Shown here one piece after another: positions 1 to 13,087 of a stretch of DNA of 64,000 bases. This DNA comes from Fasciola hepatica (taxonomy: Eukaryota > Platyhelminthes > Trematoda > Plagiorchiida > Fasciolidae): the NCBI GenBank assembly GCA_948099385.1, contig CANUEZ040000203.1, positions 2,170,001-2,234,000 of the forward strand, given 5' to 3'. The translations under genes and the position numbers were made by a program. The notes beneath the pieces were generated by a model that was not told where the DNA came from, did no database searches, and saw nothing but the letters and a program-made list of their open reading frames with translations. Position 1 is the stretch's first letter. Every line of letters starts with the position of its first letter.

Positions 1-2840
1 GATCCGCTAACGGAATCATGGGTATGCACATGGACAGAGCTCACACGGGGACACGAACAAGGGTTGGGGTGAACGAATGCCAGTCGAACACCCAAACCAC
101 AAGGCTATCCGATATGGGTCTGAACGCCTTGTTCAACATATACACTACATGATATAGCACAATCCCCAAATTGGCTTCGGCTTTCGCTTTCGCTTTGAAC
201 GGTAACAACCAAATTCTCGCACACCGATCCAATCCTATGTTCCATCACTTCTCTATTTATGGGCTTAAGTAAAACCAAGGCATTCCCTTATGAACAATCC
301 CCACACAGATTGCTCATACAATGCAATAGAGCAGTAGCAGAGTAGATTTGTATAATATGATTCTCCATGCAGCTTGACCACGCAACTGACCATTGAGAAT
401 TATGAAGAACTGTACAGCTGTTTAATGCGCTAAGGGAATCATGAGCGTTGCACATGGACAGAGCCCATACGGGGACACGAAGAAGGGTTGGGGTGAACGA
501 TTGTCAGTCGAACACCCAAACCACAAGGCTATCCGATATCGGTCTGAACGCTTTGTTCAACATATACACTACATGATATAGCACAATCCCCAAATTGGCT
601 TCGGCTTTCGCTTTCGCTTTCGCTTTGAACGGTAACAACCAAATTCTCGCACACCGATCCAATCCTATGTTCCATCACTTCTCTATTTATGGGCCTAAGT
701 AAGACCAAGGCATTTCCTGATGAACAATCCACACAGATTGCTCATACAATGCAATGGAGCAGTAGCAGAGTAGATTTGTATAATATGATTCTCCATGCAG
801 CTTGACCATGGAACTTACCAGTGAAAATTATGAAGCATTGTACAGCTAATTGACCGCTAAGGGAATCATGAGCATTGCACATGGACAGAGCCTACTCGGA
901 GACACGAACAAGGGTTGGAGTGAACGATTGTCAGTCGAACACCCAAACCACAATGCTATCCGATATGGGTCTGAACGCTTTGTTCAACATATACATTACA
1001 TGATATAGCACAATCCCCAAATTGGCTTCGGCTTTCGCTTTCGCTTTGAACGGTAACAATCAAATTCTCGCACACCAATCCAATCCTATGTTCAATCACT
1101 TCTCTATTTATGGGCCTAAGTAAAACCAAGGCATTCCCTTATGAACAATCCCCACACAGATTGCTCATACAATGCAATAGAGCAGTAGCAGAGTAGATTT
1201 GTATAATATGATTCTCCATGCAGCTTGAACACTGAACTGACCATTGAAAATTGTGGAAGCACTGTACAGCTGTTTGATCCGCTAAGGGAATCATGAGCAT
1301 TGCACATGGACAGAGCCCACTCGGAGACACGAACAAGGGTTGGGGTGAACGAATGCCAGTCGAACACCCAAACCACAAGGCTATCCGATATGGGTCTCAA
1401 CGCTTTGTTCAACATATACACTACATGATATAGCACAATCCTCAAATTGGCTTCGGCTTTCGCTTTCGCTTTGGCTGTGAACGGTAACAACCAAATTCTC
1501 GCACACCGATCCAATCCTATGTTCCATCACTTCTCTATTTATGGGCCTAAGTAAAACCAAGGCATTCCCTTATGAACAATCCACACAGATTGCTCATACA
1601 ATGCAATAGAGCAGTAGCAGAGTAGATTTGTCTAATATGATTATCCATGCAGCTTGACCACGCAACTGACCATTGAGAATTATGAAGAACTGTACAGCTG
1701 TTTAATCCGCTAAGGGAATCATGAGCATTGCACATGAACAGAGCCCATACGGGGACACGAACAAGGGTTGGGGTGAACGAATGTCAGTCGAACACCCAAA
1801 CCACAAGGCTATCCGATATCGGTCTGAACGCTTTGTTCAACATATACACTACATGATATAGCACAATCCCCAAATTGGCTTCGGCTTTCGCTTTCGCTTT
1901 GAACGGTAACAACCAAATTCTCGCACACCGATCCAATCCTATGTTCCATCACTTCTCTATTTATGGGCCTAAGTAAGACCAAGGCATTTCCTGATGAACA
2001 ATCCACACAGATTGCTCATACAATGCAATGGAGCAGTAGCAGAGTAGATTTGTATAATATGATTCTCCATGCAGCTTGACCATGGAACTTACCAGTGAAA
2101 ATTATGAAGCATTGTAAAGCTAATTGACCGCTAAGGGAATCATGAGCATTGCACATGGACAGAACCTACTCGGAGACACGAACAAGGGTTGGAGTGAACG
2201 ATTGTCAGTCGAACACCCAAACCACAATGCTATCCGATATGGGTCTGAACGCTTTGTTCAACATATACATTACATGATATAGCACAATCCCCAAATTGGC
2301 TTCGGCTTTCGCTTTCGCTTTGAACGGTAACAACCAAATTCTCGCACACCAATCCAATCCTATGTTCAATCACTTCTCTATTTATGGGCCTGAGTAAAAC
2401 CAAGGCATTCCCTTATGAACAATCCCCACACAGATTGCTCATACAATGCAATAGAGTAGTAGCAGAGTAGATTTGCATAATATGATCCTTCATGCAGCTT
2501 GACCACTGAAATGACCATTGAAAATTATGGAAGCACTGTACAGCTGTTTGATCCGCTAAGGGAATCATGAGCATTGCACATGGACAGAGCCCACTCGGAG
2601 ACACGAACAACGGTTGGGGTGAACGATTGTCAGTCGAACACCCAAACCACAAGGCTATCCCATATGGGTCTGAACGCTTTGTTCAACATATACACTACAT
2701 GATATAGAACAATCCCCAAATTGGCTTCGGCTTTCGCTTTCGCTTTGGCTGTGAACGGTAACAACCAAATTCTCGCACACCGATCCAATCCTATGTTCCA
2801 TTACTTCTCTATTTATGGGCCTAAGTAAAACCAAGGCATT
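1..2840 (+). repeat. 3-mer HOR zone, two copies
   Basis: Monomers start at 1, 424, 852, 1276, 1704, 2126 and 2550. The trio at 424/852/1276 matches the trio at 1704/2126/2550, with offsets of 1280, 1274 and 1274 bp. Diagnostic shared variants are the tail ATTATGAAGAACTGTACAGC before 424 and 1704, the TTTCCTGATGAAC linker near 713 and 1987, and the GACCGCTAAGGG start lacking one T at 852 and 2126. The copies differ by one extra hexamer in the first monomer (428 against 422 bp). The first monomer in the window also carries a private variant, CATGGGTATGCACATGG. Confidence 0.8.
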
Positions 2841-5800
2841 CCTTTATGACCAATACCCACACAGATTGCTCATACAATGCAATAGAGCAGTAGCAGAGTA
2901 GATTTGTATAATATGATTCTCCATGCAGCTTGACCACTGAACTGACCATTTAAAATGATGGAAGCACTGTACAGCTGTTTGATCCGCTAAGGGAATCATG
3001 AGCATTGCACATGGACAGAGCCCACACAGGGACACGAACAAGGGTTGGGGTGAACGATTGTCAGTCGAACACCCAAACCACAAGGCTATCCGATATGGGT
3101 CTCAACGCTTTGTTCAACATATACACTACATGATATAGCACAATCCCCAAATTGGCTTCGGCTTTCGCTTTCGCTTTGAACGGTAACAACCAAATTCTCG
3201 CACACCGATCCAATCCTATGTTCCATCACTTCTCTATTTATGGGCCTAAGTAAAACCAAGGCATTCCCTTATGAACAATCCACACAGATTGCTCATACAA
3301 TGCAATAGAGCAGTAGCAGAGTAGATTTGTATAATATGATTCTCCATGCAGCTTGACCACGGAACTGACCATTGAAAATTATGGAAGCACTGTACAGCTG
3401 TTTGATCCGCTAAGGGAATCATGAGCATTGCACATGAACAGAGCCCACTCGGAGACACGAACAAGGGTTGGGGTGAACGAATGCCAGTCGAACACCCAAA
3501 CCACAAGGCTATCCGATATGGGTCTCAACGATTTGTTCAACATATACACTACATGATATAGCACAATCCCCAAATTGGCTTCGGCTTTCGCTTTGGTTTT
3601 GAACGGTAACAACCAAATTCTCGCACACCGATCCAATCCTGTGTTCCATCACTTCTCTATTTATGGGCCTAAGTAAAACCAAGGCATTCCTTTATGAACA
3701 ATCCACACAGATTGCTCATACAATGCAATAGAGCAGTAGCAGAGTAGATTTGTATAATATGATTCTCCATGCAGCTTGAACACTGAACTGACCATTGAAA
3801 ATTGTGGAAGCACTGTACAGCTGTTTATTCCGCTAAGGGAATCATGAGCATTGCACATGGACAGAACCCACTCGGAGACACGAACAAGGGTTGGGGTGAA
3901 CGAATGTCAGTCGAACACCCAAACCACAAGGCTATCCGATATGGGTCTCAACGCTTTGTTCAACATATAAACTACATGATATAGCACAATCCCCAAATTG
4001 GCTTCGGCTTTCGCTTTCGCTTTGAACGGTAACAACCAAATTCTCGCACACCGATCCAATCCTATGTTCCATCACTTCTCTATTTTTGGGCCCTAGTAAA
4101 ACCAAGGCATTCCCTTATGAACAATCCCCACACAGATTGCTCATACAATGCAATAGAGCAGTAGCAGAGTAGATTTGTATAATATGATTCTCCATGCAGC
4201 TTGACCACGGAACTGACCATTGAAATTTATGGAAGCACTGTACAGCTGTTTGATCCGCTAAGGGAATCATGAGCATTGCACATGGACAGAGCCCACTCGG
4301 AGACACGAACAAGGGTTGGGGTGAACGATTGTCAGTGGAACACCCAAACCACAAGGCTATCCCATTTGGGACTGAACGCTTTGTTCAACATATACACTAC
4401 ATGATATAGCACAATCCCCAAATTGGCTTCGGCTTTCGCTTTCGCTTTGAACCGTAACAACCAAATTCTCGAACACCGATCCAATCCTATGTTCCATCAC
4501 TTCTCTATTTATGGGCCTAAGTAAAACCAAGGCATTCCTTTATGAACAATACCCACACAGATTGCTCATACAATGCAATAGAGCAGTAGCAGAGTAGATT
4601 TGTATAATATGATTCTCCATGCAGCTTGACCACTGAACTGACCATTTAAAATGATGGAAGCACTGTACAGCTGTTTGATCCGCTAAGGGAATCATGAGCA
4701 TTGCACATGGACAGAGCCCACACAGGGACACGAACAAGGGTTGGGGTGAACGATTGTCAGTCGAACACCCAAACCACAAGGCTATCCGATATGGGTCTCA
4801 ACGCTTTGTTCAACATATACACTACATGATATAGCACAATCCCCAAATTGGCTTCGGCTTTCGCTTTCGCTTTGAACGGTAACAACCAAATTCTCGCACA
4901 CCGATCCAATCCTATGTTCCATCACTTCTCTATTTATGGGCCTAAGTAAAACCAAGGCATTCCCTTATGAACAATCCACACAGATTGCTCATACAATGCA
5001 ATAGAGCAGTAGCAGAGTAGATTTGTATAATATGATTCTCCATGCAGCTTGACCACGGAACTGACCATTGAAAATTATGGAAGCACTGTACAGCTGTTTG
5101 ATCCGCTAAGGGAATCATGAGCATTGCACATGAACAGAGCCCACTCGGAGACACGAACAAGGGTTGGGGTGAACGAATGCCAGTCGAACACCCAAACCAC
5201 AAGGCTATCCGATATGGGTCTCAACGATTTGTTCAACATATACACTACATGATATAGCACAATCCCCAAATTGGCTTCGGCTTTCGCTTTCGCTTTGAAC
5301 GGTAACAACCAAATTCTCGCACACCGATCCAATCCTGTGTTCCATCACTTCTCTATTTATGGGCCTAAGTAAAACCAAGGCATTCCTTTATGAACAATCC
5401 ACACAGATTGCTCATACAATGCAATAGAGCAGTAGCAGAGTAGATTTGTCTAATATGATTCTCCATGCAGCTTGAACACTGAACTGACCATTGAAAATTC
5501 TGGAAGCACTGTACAGCTGTTTATTCCGCGAAAGGGAATCATGAGCATTGCACATGGACAGAGCCCATACGGGGACACGAACAAGGGTTGGGGTGAACGA
5601 ATGTCAGTCGAACACCCAAACCACAAGGCTATCCGATATGGGTCTCAACGCTTTGTTCAACATATAAACTACATGATATAGCACAATCCCCAAATTGGCT
5701 TCGGCTTTCGCTTTCGCTTTGAACGGTAACAACCAAATTCTCGCACACCGATCCAATCCTATGTTCCATCACTTCTCTATTTTTGGGCCCTAGTAAAACC

Positions 5801-6231
5801 AAGGCATTCCCTTATGAACAATCCCCACACAGATTGCTCATACAATGCAATAGAGCAGTAGCAGAGTAGATTTGTATAATATGATTCTCCATGCAGCTTG
5901 ACCACGGAACTGACCATTGAAATTTATGGAAGCACTGTACAGCTGTTTGATCCGCTAAGGGAATCATGAGCATTGCACATGGACAGAGCCCACTCGGAGA
6001 CACGAACAAGGGTTGGGGTGAACGATTGTCAGTGGAACACCCAAACCACAAGGCTATCCCATTTGGGACTGAACGCTTTGTTCAACATATACACTACATG
6101 ATATAGCACAATCCCCAAATTGGCTTCGGCTTTCGCTTTCGCTTTGAACCGTAACAACCAAATTCTCGAACACCGATCCAATCCTATGTTCCATCACTTC
6201 TCTATTTATGGGCCTAAGTAAAACCAAGGCA
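2841..6231 (+). repeat. 4-mer HOR, period 1696 bp, two copies
   Basis: Monomers start at 2981, 3404, 3827, 4252 and again at 4677, 5100, 5523, 5949, giving offsets of 1696, 1696, 1696 and 1697 bp. The copies run about 2841-4536 and 4537-6231. Shared diagnostic variants include AATACCCACACAG (2849 and about 4549), TTTATTCCGC at 3825 and 5521, the rare CCCATTTGGGACTGAACG (about 4361 and 6058), and GAACCGTAAC with CTCGAACACCG that follow it. The hexamer region differs at 3590-3600 (GCTTTGGTTTT) against 5290 (GCTTTCGCTTT). Confidence 0.88.
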
Positions 6232-7206
6232 TTCCTTTATGAACAATCCCCACACAGATGGCTCATACAATGCAATAGAGCAGTAGCAGAGTAGATTTGT
6301 CTAATATGATTCTCCATGCAGCTTGACCACGGAACTGACCATTGAAAATTATGAAGCACTGTACAGCTGTTTATTCCGCTAAGGGAATCATGAGCATTTC
6401 ACATGGACAGAACCCACTCGGAGACACGAACAAGGGTTGGGGTGAACGATTGTCAGTCGAACACCCAAACCACAAGGCTATCCGATATCGGTCTCAACGC
6501 TTTGTTCAACATATCCACTACATGATATAGCACAATCCCCAAATTGGCTTCGGCTTTCGCTTTCGCTTTGAACGGTAACAACCAAATTCTCGCACACCGA
6601 TCCAATCCTATGTTCCGTCACTTCTCTATTTATGGGCCAAAGTAAAACCAAGGCATTCTCTTATGAACAATCCACACAGATTGCTCATACAATGCAATAG
6701 AGCAGTAGCAGAGTAGATTTCTATAATATGATTCTCCATGCAGCTTGACCACGGAACTGACCATTTAAAATGATGGAAGCACTGTACAGCTGTTTGATCC
6801 GCTAAGGGAATCATGAGCATTGCACATGGACAGAGCCCACTCGGAGACACGAACAAGGGTTGGGGTGAACGAATGCCAGTCGAACACCCAAACCACAAGG
6901 CTATCCGATATGGGTCTCAACGATTTGTTCAACATATACACTACATGATATAGCACAATCCCCAAATTGGCTTCGGCTTTCGCATTGGTTTTGAACGGTA
7001 ACAACCAAATTCTCGCACACCGATCCAATCCTGTGTTCCATCACTTCTTCATTCATGGGCCTAAGTAAAACCAAGGCATTCCTTTATGAACAATCCACAC
7101 AGATTGCTCATACAATGCAATAGAGCAGTAGCAGAGTAGATTTGTCTAATATGATTCTCCATGCAGCTTGACCACGGAACTGACCATTGAAAATTATGAA
7201 GCACTG

Positions 7207-7222
7207 TAGAGCTCATTGATCC
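7207..7222 (+). repeat. Rare junction variant TAGAGCTCATTGATCC, copy 1
   Basis: The usual TACAGCTGTTTGATCC at the monomer boundary is changed to TAGAGCTCATTGATCC, which destroys the CAGCTG palindrome and creates GAGCTC. The only other copy is at 35610, 67 monomers away. Confidence 0.85.
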
Positions 7223-8150
7223 GCTAAGGGAATCATGAGCATTGCACAGGGACAGAACCCACTCGGAGACACGAACAAGGGTTGGGGTGAACGATTGTCA
7301 GTCGAACACCCAAACCACAAGGCTATCCGATATGGGTCTCAACGCTTTGTTCAACATATACACTACATGATATAGCACAATCCCCAAATTGGCTTCGGCT
7401 TTCGCTTTCGCTTTGAACGGTAACAACCAAATTCGCGCACATCGATCCAATCCTGTGTTCCATCACTTCTTCATTCATGGGCCTAAGTAAAACCAAGGCA
7501 TTCCTTTATGAACAATCCACACAGATTGCTCATACAATGCAATAGAGCAGTAGCAGAGTAGATTTCTATAATATGATTCTCCATGCAACTTGAACACTGA
7601 ACTGACCATTGAAAATTATGAAGCACTGTACAGCTGTTTGATCCGCTGAGGGAATCATGAGCATTGCACATGGACAGAGCCCACTCGGAGACACGAACAA
7701 GGGTTGGGGTGAACGAATGCCAGTCGAACACCCAAACCACAAGGCTATCCGATATCGGTCTCAACGCTTTGTTCAACATATAAACTACATGATATAGCAC
7801 AATCCCCAAATTGGCTTCGGCTTTCGCTTTCGCTTTCGCTTTGAACGGTAACAACCAAATTCTCGCACACCGATCCAATCCTGTGTTCCATCACTTCTCT
7901 ATTTATGGGCCTAAGTAAAACCAAGGCATTCTCTTATGAACAATCCACACAGATTGCTCATACAATGCAATAGAGCAGTAGCAGAGTAGATTTGTATAAT
8001 ATGATTCTCCATGCAGCTTGAACACTGAACTGACCATTGAAAATTATGAAGCACTTTACAGCTGATTGATCCGCTAAGGGAATCATGAGCATTGCACATG
8101 GACAGAGCCCACACGGGGACACGAACAAGGGTTGGGGTGAACGATTGTCA

Positions 8151-8173
8151 GGCGAACCGCCAAAACTCAAGGC
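8151..8173 (+). repeat. Divergent segment GGCGAACCGCCAAAACTC, copy 1
   Basis: Here GGCGAACCGCCAAAACTCAA replaces the usual GTCGAACACCCAAACCACAA. The changes create the short palindrome GGCGAACCGCC (GGCG...CGCC around a short centre). The only other copy is at 12376, ten monomers (4225 bp) downstream. Confidence 0.85.
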
Positions 8174-8340
8174 TATCCCAAATGGGTCTCAACGATTTGT
8201 TCAACATATACACGACATGATATAGCACAATCCCCAAATTGGCTTCGGCTTTCGCTTTCGCTTTGAACGGTAACAACCAAATTCTCGCACACCGATCCAA
8301 TCCTATGTTCCATCACTTCTCTATTTATGGGCCCTAGTAA

Positions 8341-11300
8341 AACCAAGGCATTCCTTTATGAACAATCCCCACACAGATTGCTCATACAATGCAATAGAGC
8401 AGTAGCAGAGTAGATTTGTATAATATGATTCTCCATGCAGCTTGAACACTGAACTGACCATTGAAAATTATGAAGCACTGTACAGCTGATTGATCCGCTA
8501 AGGGAATCATGAGCATTGCACATGGACAGAGCCCACACGGGGACACGAACAAGGGTTTGGGTGAACGAATGTCAGTCGAACACCCAAACCACAAGGCAAT
8601 CCGATATCGGTCTGAACGCTTTGTTCAACATATACACTACATGATATAGCACAATCCCCAAATTGGCTTCGGCTTTCGCTTTCGCTTTGAACCGTAACAA
8701 CCAAATTCTCGCACACCGATCCAATCCTATGTTCCATCACTTCTCTATTTATGGGCCTAAGTAAAACCAAGGCATTCGCTTATGAACAATCCACACAGAA
8801 TGCTCATACAATGCAATAGAGCAGTAGCAGAGTAGATTTGTATAATATGATTCTCCATGCAGCTTGACCACGGAACTGACCATTGAAAATTATGAAACAC
8901 TGTACAGCTGTTTGATCCGCTAAGGGAATCATGAGCATTGCACATGGACAGAGCCCACTCGGAGACACGAACAAGGGTTAAGGTGAACGAATGCCAGTCG
9001 AACACCCAAACTACAAGGCTATCCGATATGGGTCTCAACGCTTTGTTCAACATATAAACTACATGATATAGCACAATCCCCAAATTGGCTTCGGCTTTCG
9101 CTTTCGCTTTGAACTGTAACAACCAAATTCTCGCACACCGATCCAATCCTATGTTCCATCACTTCTCTATTTATCGGCCCTAGTAAACCAAGGCATTCCC
9201 TTATGAACAATCCACACAGATTGCTCATACAATGCAATAGAGCAGTAGCAGAGTAGATTTGTATAATATGATTCTCCATGCAGCTTGAACACTGAACTGA
9301 CCATTGAAAATTATGAAGCACTGTACAGCTGTTTGATCCGCTAAGGGAATCATGAGCATTGCACATGGACAGAGCCCACTCGGAGACACGAACAGGGGTT
9401 GGGGTGAACGAATGCCAGTCGAACACCCAAACCACAAGGCTATCCGATATCGGTCTGAACGCTTTGTTCAACATATACACTACATGATATAGCAAAATCC
9501 CCAAATTGGCTTCGGCTTTCGCTTTCGCTTTGAACGGTAACAACCAAATTCTCGCACACCGATCCAATCCTATGTTCCATCTTTTCTCCATTTATATGGG
9601 CCTAAGTAAAACCAAGGCATTCCCTTATGAACAATCCACACAGATTGCTCATACAATGCAATAGAGCAGTAGCAGAGTAGATTTCTATAATATGATTCTC
9701 CATGCAACTTGAACACTGAACTGACCATCGAAAATTATGAAGCACTGTACAGCTGTTTGATCCGCTAAGGGAATCATGAGCATTGCACATGGACAGAGCC
9801 CACTCGGAGACACGAACAAGGGTTGGGGTGAACGAATGCCAGTCGAACACCCAAACCACAAGGCTATCCGATATGGGTCTCAACGATTTGTTCAACATAT
9901 ACACTACATGATATAGCACAATCCCCAAATTTCTTCGGCTTTCGCTTTGGTTTTGAACGGTAACAACCAAATTCTCGCACACCGATCCAATCCTGTGTTC
10001 CATCACTTCTCTATTTATCGGCCCTAGTAAAACCAAGGCATTCCCTTATGAACAATCCACACACAGATTGCTCATACAATGCAATAGAGCAGTAGCAGAG
10101 TAGATTTGTATAATATGATTCTCCATGCAGCTTGAACACTGAACTGACCATTGAAAATGATGGAAGCACTGTACAGCTGATTGATCCGCTAAGGGAATCA
10201 TGAGCATTGCACATGGACAGAGCCCACACGGGGACACGAACAAGGGTTTGGGTGAACGAATGTCAGTCGAACACCCAAACCACAAGGCAATCCGATATCG
10301 GTCTGAACGCTTTGTTCAACATATACACTACATGATATAGCACAATCCCCAAATTGGCTTCGGCTTTCGCTTTCGCTTTGAACCGTAACAACCAAATTCT
10401 CGCACATCGATCCAATCCTATGTTCCATCACTTCTCTATTTATCGGCCCTAGTAAACCAAGGCATTCCCTTATGAACAATCCACACAGATTGCTCATACA
10501 ATGCAATAGAGCAGTAGCAGAGTAGATTTGTATAATATGATTCTCCATGCAGCTTGACCACGGAACTGACCATTGAAAATTATGAAACACTGTACAGCTG
10601 TTTGATCCGCTAAGGGAATCATGAGCATTGCACATGGACAGAGCCCACTCGGAGACACGAACAAGGGTTGGGGTGAACGAATGCCAGTCGAACACCCAAA
10701 CCACAAGGCTATCCGATATGGGTCTCAACGCTTTGTTCAACATATAAACTACATGATATAGCACAATCCCCAAATTGGCTTCGGCTTTCGCTTTCGCTTT
10801 GAACTGTAACAACCAAATTCTCGCACACCGATCCAATCCTATGTTCCATCACTTCTCTATTTATCGGCCCTAGTAAACCAAGGCATTCCCTTATGAACAA
10901 TCCACACAGATTGCTCATACAATGCAATAGAGCAGTAGCAGAGTAGATTTGTATAATATGATTCTCCATGCAGCTTGAACACTGAACTGACCATTGAGAA
11001 TTATGAAGCACTGTACAGCTGTTTGATCCGCTAAGGGAATCATGAGCATTGCACATGGACAGAGCCCACTCGGAGACACGAACAGGGGTTGGGGTGAACG
11101 AATGCCAGTCGAACACCCAAACCACAAGGCTATCCGATATGGGTCTGAACGCTTTGTTCAACATATACACTACATGATATAGCAAAATCCCCAAATTGGC
11201 TTCGGCTTTCGCTTTCGCTTTGAACGGTAACAACCAAATTCTCGCACACCGATCCAATCCTATGATCCATCACTTCTCTATTTATGGGCCCTAGTAAAAC

Positions 11301-11867
11301 CAAGGCATTACCTTATGAACAATCCACACAGATTGCTCATACAATGCAATAGAGCAGTAGCAGAGTAGATTTCTATAATATGATTCTCCATGCAACTTGA
11401 ACACTGAACTGACCATTGAAAATTATGAAGCACTGTACAGCTGTTTGATCCGCTAAGGGAATCATGAGCATTGCACATGGACAGAGCCCACTCGGAGACA
11501 CGAACAAGGGTTGGGGTGAACGAATGCCAGTCGAACACCCAAACCACAAGGCTATCCGATATGGGTCTCAACGATTTGTTCAACATATACACTACATGAT
11601 ATAGCACAATCCCCAAATTTCTTCGGCTTTCGCTTTGGTTTTGAACGGTAACAACCAAATTCTCGCACACCGATCCAATCCTGTGTTCCATCACTTCTCT
11701 ATTTATCGGCCCTAGTAAAACCAAGGCATTCCATTATGAACAATCCACACAGATTGCTCATACAATGCAATAGAGCAGTAGCAGAGTAGATTTGTATAAT
11801 ATGATTCTCCATGCAGCTTGAACACTGAACTGACCATTGAAAATTATGAAGCACTGTACAGCTGATT
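8341..11867 (+). repeat. 4-mer HOR, period ~1690 bp, two copies
   Basis: Monomers at 8492, 8914, 9335 and 9759 pair with 10183, 10604, 11025 and 11447; offsets are 1691, 1690, 1690 and 1688. A third copy seems to begin at 11868. Shared diagnostic variants are CAAGGCAATCCGATATCGG (about 8594 and 10286), the linker TCGGCCCTAGTAAACC lacking one A, ATTATGAAACACTG, and the hexamer-flank deletion AAATTTCTTCGGC (about 9927 and 11617). Most units here are 421-424 bp because of the ATTATGAAG single-base deletion. That joins reading frames on the minus strand and produces its longest open frames (up to 212 codons). Confidence 0.87.
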
Positions 11868-13087
11868 GATCCGCTAAGGGAATCATGAGCATTGCACATG
11901 GACAGAGCCCACACGGGGACACGAACAAGGGTTTGGGTGAACGAATGTCAGTCGAACACCCAAACCACAAGGCTATCCGATATCGGTCTGAACGCTTTGT
12001 TCAACATATACACTACATGATATAGCACAATCCCCAAATTGGCTTCGGCTTTCGCTTTCGCTTTGAACGGTAACAACCAAATTCTCGCACACCGATCCAA
12101 TCCTATGTTCCATCACTTCTCTATTTATGGGCCTAAGTAAAACCAAGGCATTCCATTATGAACAATCCCCACAAAGATTGCTCATACAATGCAATAGAGC
12201 AGTAGCAGAGTAGATTTGTATAATATGATTCTCCATGCAGGTTGACCACTGAACTGACCATTGAAAATGATGGGAGCACTGTACAGCTGATTGATCCGCT
12301 AAGGGAATCATGAGCATTGCACATGGACAGAGCCCACACGGAGACACGAACAAGGGTTGGGGTGAACGATTGTCAGGCGAACCGCCAAAACTCAAGGCTA
12401 TCCGATATGGGTCTCAACGATTTGTTCAACATATACACTACATGATATAGCACAATCCCCAAATTGGCTTCGGCTTTCGCTTTCGCTTTGAACAGTAACA
12501 ACCAAATTCTCGCACACCGATCCAATCCTATGTTCCATCACTTCTCTATTTATGGGCCTAAGTAAAACCAAGGCATTTCCTGATGAACAATCCACACAGA
12601 TTGCTCATACAATGCAATAGAGCAGTAGCAGAGTAGATTTGTATAATATGATTCTCCATGCAGCTTGAACACTGAACTGACCATTGAAAATGATGGAAGC
12701 ACTGTACAGCTGTTTGATCCGCTAAGGGAATCATGAGCATTGCACATGGACAGAGCCCACACGGGGACACGAACAAGGGTTTGGGTGAACGAATGCCAGT
12801 TGAACACCCAAACCACAAGGCTATCCGATATCGGTCTGAACGCTTTGTTCAACATATACACTACATGATATAGCACAATCCCCAAATTGGCTTCGGCTTT
12901 CGCTTTCGCTTTGAACGGTAACAACCAAATTCTCGCACACCGATCCAATCCTATGTTCCATCACTTCTCTATTTATGGGCCTAAGTAAAACCAAGGCATT
13001 CGCTTATGAACAATCCACACAGATTGCTCATACAATGCAATAGAGCAGTAGCAGAGTAGATTTGTATAATATGATTCTCCATGCACC
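11868..13087 (+). repeat. Junction monomers between two 4-mer blocks
   Basis: Monomers start at 11868, 12293 and 12716. The first resembles the units at 8492 and 10183, so it looks like the start of a further 4-mer copy that then breaks off. The second shares the rare GGCGAACCGCC segment with the unit at 8068. The third has the TTTCCTGATGAACAATCC linker just before it, also seen near 15977, followed by a similar tail. The zone therefore looks like a recombination junction built from neighbouring types. Confidence 0.75.
12376..12398 (+). repeat. Divergent segment GGCGAACCGCCAAAACTC, copy 2
   Basis: This is the same variant as at 8151, in the monomer starting 12293. The two monomers flank the 4-mer HOR at 8.3-11.9 kb, which fits an ancestral unit order whose middle was amplified, or a single exchange. 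Confidence 0.85.

Larger units (their letters stand above)
6232..8340 (+). repeat. Irregular monomer zone
   Basis: Monomers start at 6373, 6796, 7218, 7640 and 8068. No multi-monomer period is clear. The units at 6796 and 7218 share a local variant TTCTTCATTCATGGGCC (about 7046 and 7467), which suggests a single-monomer exchange. The boundary at 7209-7214 carries a rare GAGCTC variant. The unit at 8068 carries a private-looking segment, GGCGAACCGCCAAAACTC, that is seen only once more, in the unit at 12293. Confidence 0.8.

Noticed and set aside
1776..1800. Possible tRNA-derived (SINE) B-box on the minus strand, GGTGTTCGACTGAC
   Set aside because: It resembles GGTTCGANNCC only loosely. No A box at a suitable distance and no poly-A or target-site duplications are seen.
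5472..5681. Plus-strand open frames of 60-69 codons starting near the monomer boundary
   Set aside because: They exist only where the common TGATATAGC stop region or upstream bases vary. They follow the monomer and show no independent constraint.
10198..10836. 212-codon open frame on the minus strand, the longest in the window
   Set aside because: It is a read-through of two satellite monomers joined by the one-base ATTATGAAAC deletion and a changed linker stop. The same DNA gives several other open frames, and copies elsewhere are frameshifted.
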